Shown: positions 41,601-50,505 of the stretch, in pieces
Numbering within the stretch: the first letter of the stretch is position 1
Layout of the letters: the number at the start of each line of letters is the position of its first letter
NCBI GenBank assembly: GCA_031291845.1
Contig: JARLIH010000040.1
Coordinates: 1 to 64,000, forward strand
Source: Isosphaeraceae bacterium
GTDB taxonomy: Bacteria > Planctomycetota > Planctomycetia > Isosphaerales > Isosphaeraceae
Length of the DNA: 64,000 nt
Reading direction: 5' to 3'
Notes under the pieces: model-generated
What the model was told of the DNA's origin: nothing
Databases searched by the model: none
What the model saw: only the letters and a program-made list of their open reading frames with translations
Made by a program: the position numbers and the translations under genes

Positions 41601-41924
41601 TCAACGGCGGTAGTAGCCGCCGCGGGGATAATAGGGACGATAGCCACCGTAGTACCCGCCGTAGTAGTAAGGCCGCGGGGGCAAGAAGACCGGCCGCGGC
41701 GCCACGACCAACGGCGCCGGGGCCACGACCACCGGCGCCGGGGCCACCAGGGGGTAGCCACCGCCGTAATAGCCGCCGTACCCGCCGTTGCCGACGCCGA
41801 ACGAGAACCCGGGGCTCGCGTAGTTGAAGCCAAATGCCTGCGCCCGCGCCTCGGTCGCCCCCAGGCCGAGTGAACCGACCGCCACGACGCCCGTCAACGC
41901 CAAGGACCGCAGAATCGTCTTCAT
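41601..41924 (-). CDS. Exported Gly/Tyr/Pro-rich small protein
   Basis: The 107-residue protein starts at 41924 with a signal peptide (MKTILRSLALTGVVAVGSLG, cleavage after EARA). The mature part is low-complexity: aromatic and glycine-rich (GNGGYGGYYGGGYP), then a repeated V-A-P-A-P-V-V stretch, then FLPPRPYYYGGYYGGYRPYY. There is no fold motif; it is probably a surface or cell-wall matrix protein. The gene is a self-contained unit with a candidate promoter at 42084-42112 and a strong terminator at 41515-41564. Upstream in-frame codons to 42047 are ignored because the signal peptide fixes the start. Confidence 0.8.
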   Translation of the reverse strand: MKTILRSLALTGVVAVGSLGLGATEARAQAFGFNYASPGFSFGVGNGGYGGYYGGGYPLVAPAPVVVAPAPLVVAPRPVFLPPRPYYYGGYYGGYRPYYPRGGYYRR

Positions 41925-42083
41925 GGCCGATGCTGTCCTCTCTCGCTTCTCGAAAACCCCCGGCCGTCGTTGGTCGGGAGAGCCGTCAGTTCCAAGGAGT
42001 TTCCCGAGACCCGTTCTTGTTGGTAATGCACGGCCCGTGCCGTACATCGTTTCGATCGCATTGCGGAGAGTTTCCGAACCGAA

Positions 42084-42112
42084 TTCCTACGCATCTTCGG
42101 CAAAACCGTCAA
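42084..42112 (-). promoter_or_regulatory. Possible sigma-70 promoter for the Gly/Tyr-rich protein gene
   Basis: On the minus strand TTGACG (complement of 42107-42112) is followed after 17 bases by TAGGAA (complement of 42084-42089). It would give a leader of about 150 bases. The rest of the 416-base gap 41925-42340 holds no convincing gene; an inverted repeat near 42197-42215 (ACTCTCGGCGCGCCGG) is short. Confidence 0.35.
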
Positions 42113-42340
42113 GTTCAGCCGCCGACCGGCCGAGCGAGGCACGCGGGACCACGTCAGGAACCTGGCCGGCGGCCAGAATCCTCACCGGCGCGCGAGGACT
42201 CTCGGCGCGCCGGCCGTTGTAGGATTTGCCCAAGTTTGCAATCCCTGGCGACTCCGGCTCGCCGCCTTGACCTTGAAGACGTTCAAGGACGATAATGATG
42301 AGAGTAAAAGCCGTCCTCAACGGGGGTCAAGAGAGCACGC

Positions 42341-42853
42341 ATGCGGTTCCGGCACTGGGCTCGACAACGTGGCGCACGGGGACTGGGGGACATCGGCCTG
42401 ATCTTCAGCCTGGTGCACACGCCGCTGCCGCAGGCGGACTACCACAACATCCGCCACCACGACGGCCCAGGCGAGCTCTGCGCGTATCATGACCACCTGC
42501 TCCGCTGGCATCCCCAGGCCACGGCGGCCGAGGACGTGGCGGTGCTGCACTGGCACTGGTTCTTGCCGCAGTCCGAGCGCCCGGAAGCGCCGGCCGGCGG
42601 AGAGGGACCGGCCTGGCACGCGCACGTCGCCGACTGGGACGCCAGCCAGTGGGACGCCGGTCCGCCCCGCCTCTCGCCCCCCTCGGTACGGTTCGCCGAG
42701 CGCCCCGCGCCGAGCCCGATCAAGGCCCTGGCACCGGACCTGGCCGACGCCCTGAATCCTCCTCGCCTCGCTTCCCACCCGCCCCAGGCGTTCAGCGCCA
42801 CCTTTGCGCCCCGAGTTTCGCTGGCGTCCCTGCTCCAGCGCTGGGCTTGCTGA
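42341..42853 (+). CDS. His-rich small protein at the head of a metal-efflux operon
   Basis: The 170-residue protein opens MRFRHWARQRGARGLGDIGL and has a His-dense stretch, ADYHNIRHHDGPGELCAYHD and HLLRWHPQA, then VAVLHWHWFLPQ and PAWHAHVADWD. That gives about twelve His and one Cys in the first 100 residues, a plausible metal-binding surface. There is no signal peptide. The second half is Pro/Ala-rich. It lies 179 bases before the adaptor gene of a CzcBA-type pump, which suggests a metal sensor, buffer or chaperone. From memory, similar proteins sit before RND genes in other planctomycetes, but I cannot name a family. Confidence 0.65.
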   Translation: MRFRHWARQRGARGLGDIGLIFSLVHTPLPQADYHNIRHHDGPGELCAYHDHLLRWHPQATAAEDVAVLHWHWFLPQSERPEAPAGGEGPAWHAHVADWDASQWDAGPPRLSPPSVRFAERPAPSPIKALAPDLADALNPPRLASHPPQAFSATFAPRVSLASLLQRWAC

Positions 42854-43032
42854 GTCGCGACCGACGTCCGTGAAGCGGAAGCGTGCCCCCCCGCTGCGCA
42901 CGGCTTCCGGATGCGTTCCCTAACGCATGCACTCCGCCAACGCCGTCACTCGTGACTCGAACAACGCCGATCATCCCCACCTCCCGCCTGCGTCCGTTCC
43001 GGCCGGAGGGGCAACGTGAGGAGAGAATACCG

Positions 43033-44661
43033 ATGTCCTTGGCCCTGGCGCACCGCCCCCTCTTCAGAGACGCCTGGCCCTGGCTCGCGGCCGGGCTGGC
43101 GTTGACCCTCGCCCTGGCGGCGACCCTGCTGCACGACACCCTGTTCCACCACGGACAGGCGAGCGCGGCCCCGGCCGCAAGCGGGGGCGAGCCGAAGCAC
43201 GACACGCCCGCCGCCTCGGCAACGACCGTCAGCCTGCCCGAAGGGAAATATCGCTCGGCCCACATCGCCACGGCTCCGGTCGAGCGGACCGAGCTGACGT
43301 CGGCCATCGACGTCGCAGGCCGGATCGACGCGAACCTCGACCGCCGTGTCGACATCCACCCCCGCGCGGCGGGCGTCGTTCGCGAAGTGGCCGTCGCGCA
43401 GGGCCAGAAGGTCAAGAAGGGAGACGTGCTGGCCACGCTCGACAGCCCCGACGTCGGCACCGCCCGACTCCACCTCTGGGCCAAACAGCGCGACCTGGCC
43501 GTCGCCCGTACCGAGTACGAGTGGAAGACGAAGGTCGCCGCCAACGTCGCTCAGCTCATCCCCGAGCTGCGCGAAGGGGCCAAGAGGCTGCGCGAGGAAG
43601 CCAAGGGGCCCCATAAGCCGCACGAGGGGACCAAGGAGCTGAACGAGGGGAACCAGGCGAGCGACATCGAACGCAAATACACCGACCGCCCCCTGGGCAC
43701 CTACCGCGCCTCGCTGCTCTCGGCCTACGCCGAGTTCGTCATCGCCGCGCATGAGGAGGAAAAAACGACCGGACTTCACGCGGCCGAGGTCGTCGGCGAG
43801 CACCCCTACTTCCTCGCCATCCACACGCGCGAAAGCGCGCAGGCGAAGCTCGAGGGGGTGCTCGAACAGGTCCGGTTCGACGCCGGGCAACAAGAAAAGA
43901 TCGCCCGAAACGGGCTGCAGATGGCCGAAGGGGACGTCGTCGACGCCGCCGAACGTCTGCGCATCCTCGGCGTGCCGGTCGACCTCGACACCGTGCTCGC
44001 CCCCGGCAAGCCGGGCGCCCCCTCCGCGCATGACCCGGCCGCCGCGCTGGCGCGCGAGGACGTCACGGCCTACAAGATCCTCGCCCCGTTCGACGGCACG
44101 ATCATCGACAAGACCGCCGTTCTCAGCCAGAAGGTCGAGCTCGGCGACCGCCTCTTCACCCTCGCCAACCTGAGCGACGTCTGGATCCAGGCCAACATCC
44201 CCGAATCCGATTTCGGTCTCCTGCCCGCGCTTAAGAACGGCACGGTCCACGTGATCGCTGCCGCCTACCCCGGGCGCACATTCGACGCCCGCCTACTCTC
44301 CATCGGCTCGGTCGTCGACCCCACGACGCGCACCGTTCCCCTCTACGCCGAGGCCAACAACCTCGACGGCCTCCTGAAGCTCGGCATGTTCGTCCGCATC
44401 GTGCTCGACACCACCGCCAAGACCCAGGCCTTGACCGTCCCCACCAGCGCGGTCGTCGACATCGAGGGCCGCAAAGGGGTCTTCCTCCCCTCCGGCGACG
44501 ACGGCCGCACCTTCACCTTCCGCCCCGTCAAGGTCGGCCGCGAGGCCGAGGGACGGTACGCCGTGCTCTCGGGCGTCGAGCCGGGACAGCAGGTCGTCTC
44601 CCAGGGGACGTTCCTGCTCAAGAGCGAGCTGATCCTCCAGAACGAGACCGAGGAAGACTAA
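43033..44661 (+). CDS. RND efflux periplasmic adaptor (CzcB/CusB, HlyD family)
   Basis: The 542-residue adaptor has an N-terminal membrane anchor (AWPWLAAGLALTLALAATLL). The lipoyl half-motif RAAGVVREVAVAQGQKVKKG pairs with the later YKILAPFDGTIIDKTAVLSQ. A long helical hairpin (residues 160-330) and the beta-barrel/membrane-proximal part (VWIQANIPESDFGLL, RTVPLYAEANNLDGLLKLGM) follow. It joins the inner-membrane pump to an outer-membrane channel. The hairpin is longer than usual and has a charged insert (KRLREEAKGPHKPHEGTKEL). The start at 43033 is fixed by GGAGAGA upstream. The pump gene follows 201 bases later across a hairpin repeat. Confidence 0.88.
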   Translation: MSLALAHRPLFRDAWPWLAAGLALTLALAATLLHDTLFHHGQASAAPAASGGEPKHDTPAASATTVSLPEGKYRSAHIATAPVERTELTSAIDVAGRIDANLDRRVDIHPRAAGVVREVAVAQGQKVKKGDVLATLDSPDVGTARLHLWAKQRDLAVARTEYEWKTKVAANVAQLIPELREGAKRLREEAKGPHKPHEGTKELNEGNQASDIERKYTDRPLGTYRASLLSAYAEFVIAAHEEEKTTGLHAAEVVGEHPYFLAIHTRESAQAKLEGVLEQVRFDAGQQEKIARNGLQMAEGDVVDAAERLRILGVPVDLDTVLAPGKPGAPSAHDPAAALAREDVTAYKILAPFDGTIIDKTAVLSQKVELGDRLFTLANLSDVWIQANIPESDFGLLPALKNGTVHVIAAAYPGRTFDARLLSIGSVVDPTTRTVPLYAEANNLDGLLKLGMFVRIVLDTTAKTQALTVPTSAVVDIEGRKGVFLPSGDDGRTFTFRPVKVGREAEGRYAVLSGVEPGQQVVSQGTFLLKSELILQNETEED

Positions 44662-44691
44662 GTGACGATCCGCAGATGAAAACGGGGAAGC

Positions 44692-44794
44692 GGTTATCCG
44701 CAGATGACGCAGATGGACGCAGATAATATTCGCAAAATGGAATTCAGAAAAACCGTAATTCATCTGCGAACATCTGCGTCATCTGCGGATAACC
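44692..44794. repeat. Long inverted repeat (CGCAGATGACGCAGATG type) between adaptor and pump genes
   Basis: GGTTATCCGCAGATGACGCA (from 44692) is part of a 24-base arm that is perfectly complementary to 44771-44794. Extra CGCAGAT units flank each arm inwardly and a partial unit (GATCCGCAGATGA) lies at 44668-44680. Sequences of this wording occur as intergenic repeats in many bacterial phyla. In mRNA it would form a stable hairpin between two operon genes and could tune pump expression. Confidence 0.8.
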
Positions 44795-44862
44795 TCTTCT
44801 CTTGTTCTCGGACCAATCCTACTTTCCGTCTGCCGAGAGATCCTACTTTTGAGTGACCCGTC

Positions 44863-47800
44863 ATGCTGAACGCGCTAATCGACGGTGCTTTGAATAACCG
44901 GTTCTTCGTGCTGGTAGGGACGGTCCTCGTGGCGTGCCTCGGCGTCTACGCGGCGCTCCGCCTGCCGATTGACGCCGTGCCCGACCTGACGAACGTGCAG
45001 GTGCAGGTGATCACCGAGGCCCCGGCGTTGAGCCCGCTCGAGGTGGAAACCCTCTTGTCGTTCCCGGTCGAGGGGGCGATGAGCGGCTTGCCCGACGTGG
45101 AGCAGATTCGCTCGATCTCGAAGTTCGGGATCTCGGTCGTCACGATCGTCTTCCACGAAGGGACCGACGTCTACCGGGCGCGGCAGCTCGTGGGCGAGCG
45201 GCTCGGCCGGGCCGCCGCGGCGATCCCGCAGGGGTACGGCACCCCCACGCTCGGCCCGATCACCACAGCGCTCGGCGAGGTCTACCAGTTCCAGGTCAAG
45301 GCCACGAAGGAGTCGGGTTACTCGGCCATGGACCTGCGCACGTTGCTCGACTGGTTCATCGCCTACCAGTTGCGCGGGGTGCCCGGAGTGACTGAGATCA
45401 ACTCGCACGGCGGCGAGCTCAAGACGTACCAGGTGGCGCTCAACCCTGACAAGCTTGCGACCTACCAGTTGTCGATGACCGACGTGTTCAACGGCCTGCG
45501 CGCGAACAACGCGAACGCCGGCGGCGGCTACCTCGTCCACGAAGGGGAGGCGCGCTATATCCGCGCGGAGAGCCAGGCGCACAACGTGGCCGACATCGCC
45601 GCGATCGTCATCGACGAGCGCAACGGCGTACCGGTGACGATCGCCGACGTGGCCGACGTCCACCCCGCCCCGATGATCCGAGCGGGGCTCGTCACGCGCG
45701 ACGGCCAGGGGGAAGTCGTCACGGGGCTCGTGATGATGCTCATCGGCCAGAACGGCCGCCGCGTCGTCAGCGACGTCAAGGCCGAGATCGCCAAGATCCA
45801 GCCGTCGTTGCCGAAAGGTGTGACGATCGAACCACTGTACGACCGCAAGCACCTGATCGACCAGACCCTCGGCACGGTCCTGCGCAACCTGCTCGAAGGC
45901 GGAGCGCTTGTGATCGTGGTCCTGCTGGCCTTGCTGGGCAACATCCGCGGCGGCCTGATCGTCGCGCTGGCGATCCCGCTCTCGATGCTCTTCGCGGCGA
46001 ACGTCATGTTCGCCACGGGGGTGACGGCCAGCCTCATGAGCCTGGGCGCGATCGACTTCGGCCTGATCGTCGATTCGAGCGTCATCATGATCGAGAACTG
46101 CGTGCGGCGACTCGCGCACGAAGGGGGCTCGCGCCCCAAGCGCGACATCGTGCGCGACGCGGCCATCGAGGTTCGCAAGCCCACGATGTTCGGCGAGCTG
46201 ATCATCGCGATCGTCTACCTGCCGATCCTCGCGCTCCAGGGGACCGAAGGCAAGCTGTTCCGCCCGATGGCCCTGACGGTGATCTTCGCCCTGGCCGGAT
46301 CGATGATCCTGTCGCTCACCCTGATGCCCGTGCTGGCATCGCTCGGGCTCTCGAGCAAGACCCAGGAGAAAGAGGTCTGGCTCATCCGCGTGGCGAAGCG
46401 CTTTTACACGCCGATGCTCGATGCCGTGGTGCGCCGGCCCTTGATCGCAGCCCTCATCGCGGCGCTCCTGGTCGCGGTCAGCGTGCCGGTGGCCCTCGGC
46501 CTCGGCGGCGAATTCATGCCGCGGCTCAATGAGGGGGACCTGCTGATCGAGGCGGTGCGGATCCCGTCGGCCTCGCTCGAGGGGGCGGTAGCCGCCTCGA
46601 CGGAGATCGAGAACATCATCAGGCAGTTCCCCGAGGTCCGCACCGTCTACTGCAAGACCGGCCGCCCCGAGATCGCCAACGACGTGATGGGCGTGCACCA
46701 GACCGACGTCTGGACGCTCCTGAAACCCCAGTTCGAGTGGCGCCCCGGCCTGACGCGCGACGCCTTGATCGAGGAGATGGACAAGGCCCTCACGGAGAAC
46801 GTGCCCGGCGTGAAGTTCGGCTTCAGCCAGCCGATCGAGATGCGCGTGAACGAGCTGGTCGCAGGCGTCAAGAGCGACGTCGCCGCTCTGCTCTACGGAC
46901 CCGACCTCGACGTCCTGCGGCAGAAGGCGACCGAGATCGAGCGCGTCCTCGCGCACGTCCCAGGCGCCCAGGACATCAAGACCCCCACCTCAGGCCGGTT
47001 GCCGATGCTGCGGATCTCAGTGCGCCGGAACCAGCTCGCGCAATACGGAATCAAGGCGAACGACGTCCTGGAGGCGGTTTCCGCGCTGGGCGGGACGACG
47101 GTCGGCACCGTGTTCGAGGGGCAATACCGCCACCCGATCCAGGTGCGCCTGCCGGAGTCGTGGCGGAACGATCCCGAGCGGATCAAATCGATCCGGATCA
47201 CCGACCCGAAGGGGCGCCCGATCGCGCTCCAGGACCTGGCGACCATGACGTTCGAGGAAGGGCCGAGCGAGGTCGAGCGCGAAAACATCCAGCGCAGGGC
47301 CGTGGTCGGCGTGAACGTCCGCGGCCGCGACATCGCCGGTTTTGTCTCCGACGCCCAGGCCGCGATCCGCGCCAAGGTCGAGCTCCCCTCCGGCTACATC
47401 CTCCGCTGGGGGGGCCAGTTCGAGCACCTTCAGACCGCGACCCAGCGGCTCTTGATCGTCGTGCCGATCGCCCTCGCCCTGATTTTCCTCTTGCTCTTCA
47501 GCACGTTCAATTCGTTGCGCCTAGCTGCTTTGATCTATCTCGCCGTACCAATGGCCGCGACCGGCGGCGTGTTCGCCCTGGCCTGGCGCGGCCTCCCGTT
47601 CTCGATCTCAGCGGGCGTCGGTTTCATCGCCCTGTTCGGCGTGGCTGTCTTGAACGGCCTGGTCTGGGTCAGCGCTGTCGAGCACTTGCGCCTGGAAGGC
47701 CACGAGCGCCACGAGGCCGCCCGCGAAGCCGCCGTCGTCCGCTTGCGACCGATTCTGATGACCGCGCTCGTCGCAGGCTTCGGCTTCATCCCGATGGCCA

Positions 47801-47946
47801 CCTCCACCACCCCCGGGGCCGAGATCCAGCGGCCGTTGGCGACGGTCGTGATCGGCGGCTTGATCACGTCCACATTACTGACAACACTCGTCCTGCCGGC
47901 AATCTACCCGTGGTTCGCGGACCGGCCGAAGGTTGTGGAGATCTGA
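44863..47946 (+). CDS. Heavy-metal efflux RND permease (CzcA/CusA family)
   Basis: The 1027-residue inner-membrane proton antiporter has the heavy-metal RND signature N-terminus (YAALRLPIDAVPDLTNVQVQ). Twelve membrane helices are split by two large periplasmic loops. The TM4 proton relay reads IDFGLIVDSSVIMIEN with Asp398, Asp404 and Glu411, matching the spacing of Asp402/Asp408/Glu415 in CzcA, which suggests divalent metals (Zn, Co, Cd or Ni) rather than Cu/Ag. The closing TM region (PILMTALVAGFGFIPMATST) is typical. It works with the adaptor encoded upstream; a TolC-like gene at 60769 may supply the channel. Confidence 0.93.
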   Translation: MLNALIDGALNNRFFVLVGTVLVACLGVYAALRLPIDAVPDLTNVQVQVITEAPALSPLEVETLLSFPVEGAMSGLPDVEQIRSISKFGISVVTIVFHEGTDVYRARQLVGERLGRAAAAIPQGYGTPTLGPITTALGEVYQFQVKATKESGYSAMDLRTLLDWFIAYQLRGVPGVTEINSHGGELKTYQVALNPDKLATYQLSMTDVFNGLRANNANAGGGYLVHEGEARYIRAESQAHNVADIAAIVIDERNGVPVTIADVADVHPAPMIRAGLVTRDGQGEVVTGLVMMLIGQNGRRVVSDVKAEIAKIQPSLPKGVTIEPLYDRKHLIDQTLGTVLRNLLEGGALVIVVLLALLGNIRGGLIVALAIPLSMLFAANVMFATGVTASLMSLGAIDFGLIVDSSVIMIENCVRRLAHEGGSRPKRDIVRDAAIEVRKPTMFGELIIAIVYLPILALQGTEGKLFRPMALTVIFALAGSMILSLTLMPVLASLGLSSKTQEKEVWLIRVAKRFYTPMLDAVVRRPLIAALIAALLVAVSVPVALGLGGEFMPRLNEGDLLIEAVRIPSASLEGAVAASTEIENIIRQFPEVRTVYCKTGRPEIANDVMGVHQTDVWTLLKPQFEWRPGLTRDALIEEMDKALTENVPGVKFGFSQPIEMRVNELVAGVKSDVAALLYGPDLDVLRQKATEIERVLAHVPGAQDIKTPTSGRLPMLRISVRRNQLAQYGIKANDVLEAVSALGGTTVGTVFEGQYRHPIQVRLPESWRNDPERIKSIRITDPKGRPIALQDLATMTFEEGPSEVERENIQRRAVVGVNVRGRDIAGFVSDAQAAIRAKVELPSGYILRWGGQFEHLQTATQRLLIVVPIALALIFLLLFSTFNSLRLAALIYLAVPMAATGGVFALAWRGLPFSISAGVGFIALFGVAVLNGLVWVSAVEHLRLEGHERHEAAREAAVVRLRPILMTALVAGFGFIPMATSTTPGAEIQRPLATVVIGGLITSTLLTTLVLPAIYPWFADRPKVVEI

Positions 47947-48083
47947 AGCGAAAGGCGCGGTCCTGGACACGAAGCCAAACTCAAGCGGCGTTTCGTCCGG
48001 GCGGGCGGCGCTGTGCCTTGCCTCAATGAGCGTGCGCCGACAGAATACGAGAGGAATGTCTTTCTACCAACGAGAAACCGCCC

Positions 48084-48734
48084 ATGGCGAACGTGCTGGC
48101 CAAGTCCGCGCCCGCGAAAACGGTGGCCGACCTTCTCGCCCGGCTCGGGAACATCCCTCCACGGCGCGTTCGGCTCATACCTGTTCCGGGCACTGCCACC
48201 GAGAAGGACGTGATTGAAGTCGAAGCGAGCGAGGACCGTCTCTGCGAGCTCGTTGAGGGCACCCTGGTAGAGAAGGTCATGGGCTTTGAGGAATCGGAGT
48301 TGGCGGCTTCGGTCATCTTCTTCCTCAGCGCTTTCGTGCGTCCTCGCAAGCTCGGGATCGTAACGGGGCCCGACGGCACGATTCGACTCATGCCCGGTCT
48401 GGTGCGCATTCCTGACATCGCGTTTCTTTCCCGTGCGCGCTTTCCCGGAGGAAAACGACCCAAGGAAGCCATCCCTCACCTGGCCCCGGACCTTGTTGTC
48501 GAGGTGCTCAGCAAAGGCAATACAAAAAAGGAAATGCGCCGGAAGCTGCGCGAATACTTCGACGCGGGCGTGCCCCTGATCTGGTACGTCGATGCGAAAA
48601 CGCACACCGTGCAGGTCTTCACCGCTGTCGATCGGTCGGTCACGCTTCGCGAAGACCAAACGCTCGACGGCGGCAACGTCCTACCGGGCTTCCGGCTCCC
48701 TTTGAGCCAATTATTCGCGGAACCCGACGAATGA
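48084..48734 (+). CDS. Uma2 family (PD-(D/E)xK-like) protein
   Basis: The 216-residue protein shows the Uma2 pattern: RLCELVEGTLVEKVMG, LVRIPDIAFLSRARF, HLAPDLVVEVLSKGNTKKEM and YFDAGVPLIWYVDAKT. The Asp in PDI and the Glu in VVEVLS are the presumed active-site pair. This second copy in the window has an extra 50-residue N-terminus and no coiled-coil tail. Function is unproven. It starts 137 bases after the RND pump gene and is followed directly by an alpha/beta hydrolase gene (one base between stop and next ATG). Confidence 0.85.
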   Translation: MANVLAKSAPAKTVADLLARLGNIPPRRVRLIPVPGTATEKDVIEVEASEDRLCELVEGTLVEKVMGFEESELAASVIFFLSAFVRPRKLGIVTGPDGTIRLMPGLVRIPDIAFLSRARFPGGKRPKEAIPHLAPDLVVEVLSKGNTKKEMRRKLREYFDAGVPLIWYVDAKTHTVQVFTAVDRSVTLREDQTLDGGNVLPGFRLPLSQLFAEPDE

Positions 48735-48735
48735 G

Positions 48736-49239
48736 ATGGGTCTGCGCCCAATGATGACGATCCTTTTCCTCCACGGCTGGCACTCGGTCCCCGGCGGGGT
48801 CAAACCGTCTTTCCTTGCCCAGCACGGTCACGCGGTCATCAACCCGGCCCTCTCGGACGACGACTTCGACGAGGCCCTTCGTACGGCCCAGGCCGAATAC
48901 GATCGCCACCGGCCCGACGTGATCGTGGGCTCCTCCCGAGGCGGGGCGTTGGCCATGAACCTCGACGCCGGAATGACGCCGCTCGTGCTGCTGTGCCCGG
49001 CCTGGAAGCGGTGGGGCACGGTCAAGACCGTCAAGCCCGGCGCGTCCGTTCTGCACTCCGAGAACGACGACGTGATTCCCATCGCCGACAGCCGCGACCT
49101 GGTAAGGCGTAGCGGCCTGCCCGACTCCGCACTCGTCGTCGTGGGCAACGACCACCGGCTCGCCGATCCGGAGCCCCTCCAGGCGATGCTGGATGCCTGT
49201 CAGAGAGCCGCGTCGCAAGGCGCAGGCAAGACCCTTTGA
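48736..49239 (+). CDS. Small alpha/beta hydrolase (YqiA/UPF0227-like)
   Basis: The 167-residue protein is a minimal alpha/beta hydrolase: LFLHGWHS (oxyanion region), nucleophile elbow VGSSRGG, Asp in ENDDVIPI, and His in NDHRL. The short length and 'HGW.S' start resemble the YqiA/UPF0227 esterases, which lack a lid domain. It probably hydrolyses small esters in the cytosol. Met6/Met7 are alternative starts. It is translationally coupled to the Uma2 gene. Confidence 0.8.
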   Translation: MGLRPMMTILFLHGWHSVPGGVKPSFLAQHGHAVINPALSDDDFDEALRTAQAEYDRHRPDVIVGSSRGGALAMNLDAGMTPLVLLCPAWKRWGTVKTVKPGASVLHSENDDVIPIADSRDLVRRSGLPDSALVVVGNDHRLADPEPLQAMLDACQRAASQGAGKTL

Positions 49240-49262
49240 ATCAGCACGAGGACTCGTGGACG

Positions 49263-49649
49263 ATGCCGGTCGCGTTCCACCAGGGCATTCCGCTGCTGCG
49301 CATTTTCGACGTCACGAAAGCGAAAGAATTCTACGTGGGCTTCGTCGGCTTTTAGGTTGATTGGGAGCACCAATTCGAAGAGCACACTCCTACCTCTATG
49401 CAAGTGTCGCGAGGCGCCTTGTGTCTCCACCTGACCGAGCACCACGGAGATGCTTGCCCCGGGCCAACGGTCTTCGTCTGGATGACGGGTATCGACGAAT
49501 TTCACCGGGAGCTTACGGCGAAGTCGTACAAGTTCCTGAGGCCGGGTCTGAAAACGACGTTCTACGACGCGAAGTGCGTCGAGGTGATCGACCCGTTCGG
49601 CAACCGCACCTGGTTCAACGAAGACCTGAAACACGACCGCGCCTCGTAG
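49263..49649 (+). pseudogene. Glyoxalase/bleomycin-resistance (VOC) family gene with in-frame amber codon
   Basis: From the ATG at 49263 the frame gives MPVAFHQGIPLLRIFDVTKA, KEFYVGFVGF, then TAG (49353-49355), and continues without shift as VDWEHQFEEHTPTSM, SRGALCLHLTEHHGDACPG, VFVWMTGIDEFHREL and VEVIDPFGNRTWFNEDLKHD, ending at 49649. Joined across the stop, it aligns from end to end with the VOC-fold proteins of about 125 residues that follow 'FYVGFLGF.VDWEH'. It therefore appears to be a recent single-base knock-out, a sequencing error, or a suppressed stop. It lies 24 bases after the hydrolase gene, with GAGGAC upstream. Confidence 0.8.
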
Positions 49650-49857
49650 CCGTGGACCCAGGGCAAGATCGAGGCTCACGGCAACATCCCGCCGCAATAA
49701 TCCTCAAGTGTAAATGCGCCACATCGCTATACAGCCGTAAAATCTCCACCCCTAATCGCAACGGTGGCGCAGCACTTGCTATAACTCCACTCAAGAGAAA
49801 GGTGGGCCGGCCAGCGCCCGCCGCGATCGTAGTTCGGATATATGACGGAGGCTTATT

Positions 49858-50082
49858 ATGGCTGAAAGCCAATGGGGATTGTGCAAGGACTGCAAGTGGT
49901 GGCAGATCGAGCCCAATGCCACTGTCGGCAACCTGACGATGGGGCTGTGCATCGACGAGAAGCTGCAACCCTATCAACTGAGGGTTTCGGGTATCAGCGG
50001 GTGCAACCGCTATTTGCCCGGCGAACCCGCCCGGGCGAAGGGTTCGAGTGAAGCACCTCCGCAGGCGGAGCCGACCCGCTAA
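49858..50082 (+). CDS. Small Cys/Trp-rich protein (74 aa)
   Basis: It starts MAESQWGLCKDCKWWQIEPN. Four Cys (C9, C12, C31 and C49) sit in CxxC-KWW, MGLCIDEK and SGCNRYLPG, suggesting a small zinc-binding or redox module. A GGAGG ribosome-binding site stands 6 bases before the ATG. The C-terminal 20 residues are Pro/Ala/Glu-rich and probably disordered. There is no signal peptide. I recall similar 'CKDCKWW' proteins as conserved hypotheticals in planctomycetes; no function is known. It is a single gene with gaps on both sides. Confidence 0.7.
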   Translation: MAESQWGLCKDCKWWQIEPNATVGNLTMGLCIDEKLQPYQLRVSGISGCNRYLPGEPARAKGSSEAPPQAEPTR

Positions 50083-50505
50083 GGAACAGGCCGGAAATCA
50101 CGTCCCGCTCGGTGTTTGCTCCGAGCGGCCGGGGTGACGTCTTCGTGCCCAGGCGCAATCGGGGGGGATTCGACCGGGGCGCGAAGACTTCGTCCCAGCC
50201 GCCCGAGGATTCATCGGAATGACAACACAGGAAGCGAGTCCCGATCTATTCTTGAGTGCCGTATACCGGAGCGAGGACCCGCGTGGGTGGCTCCTCGCTC
50301 CAAGGGGTGGCTTGCTCCGGACGGCGACTCCCCGACCTGTCCGGCGCCGGAAGAGGTCGACAGAAACGCCGATGACAACAACCCCGCATAACCCTAGTGC
50401 GTGCGCTGGAGCGTCGGCCCGCGTCCATGAGGACCTTCTGTCAAGCGCACGGACGTGCCCACGTTTCAAGGCTCTCCCGAATCCGCGCGACTTCGCCTTC
50501 GCGTC
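50083..50505. other. Gap with no recognisable gene
   Basis: These 423 bases between the Cys-rich gene and the end of a convergent hydrolase gene contain only low-quality frames rich in Arg, Pro and Ser. I saw no terminator with a clear T-run and no repeat of the window's families. Confidence 0.35.

Noticed and set aside
44875-46956. 693-codon minus-strand frame opposite the RND pump
   Set aside because: The His/Asp/Arg-rich composition is that of an antisense shadow; the plus strand has all RND motifs.
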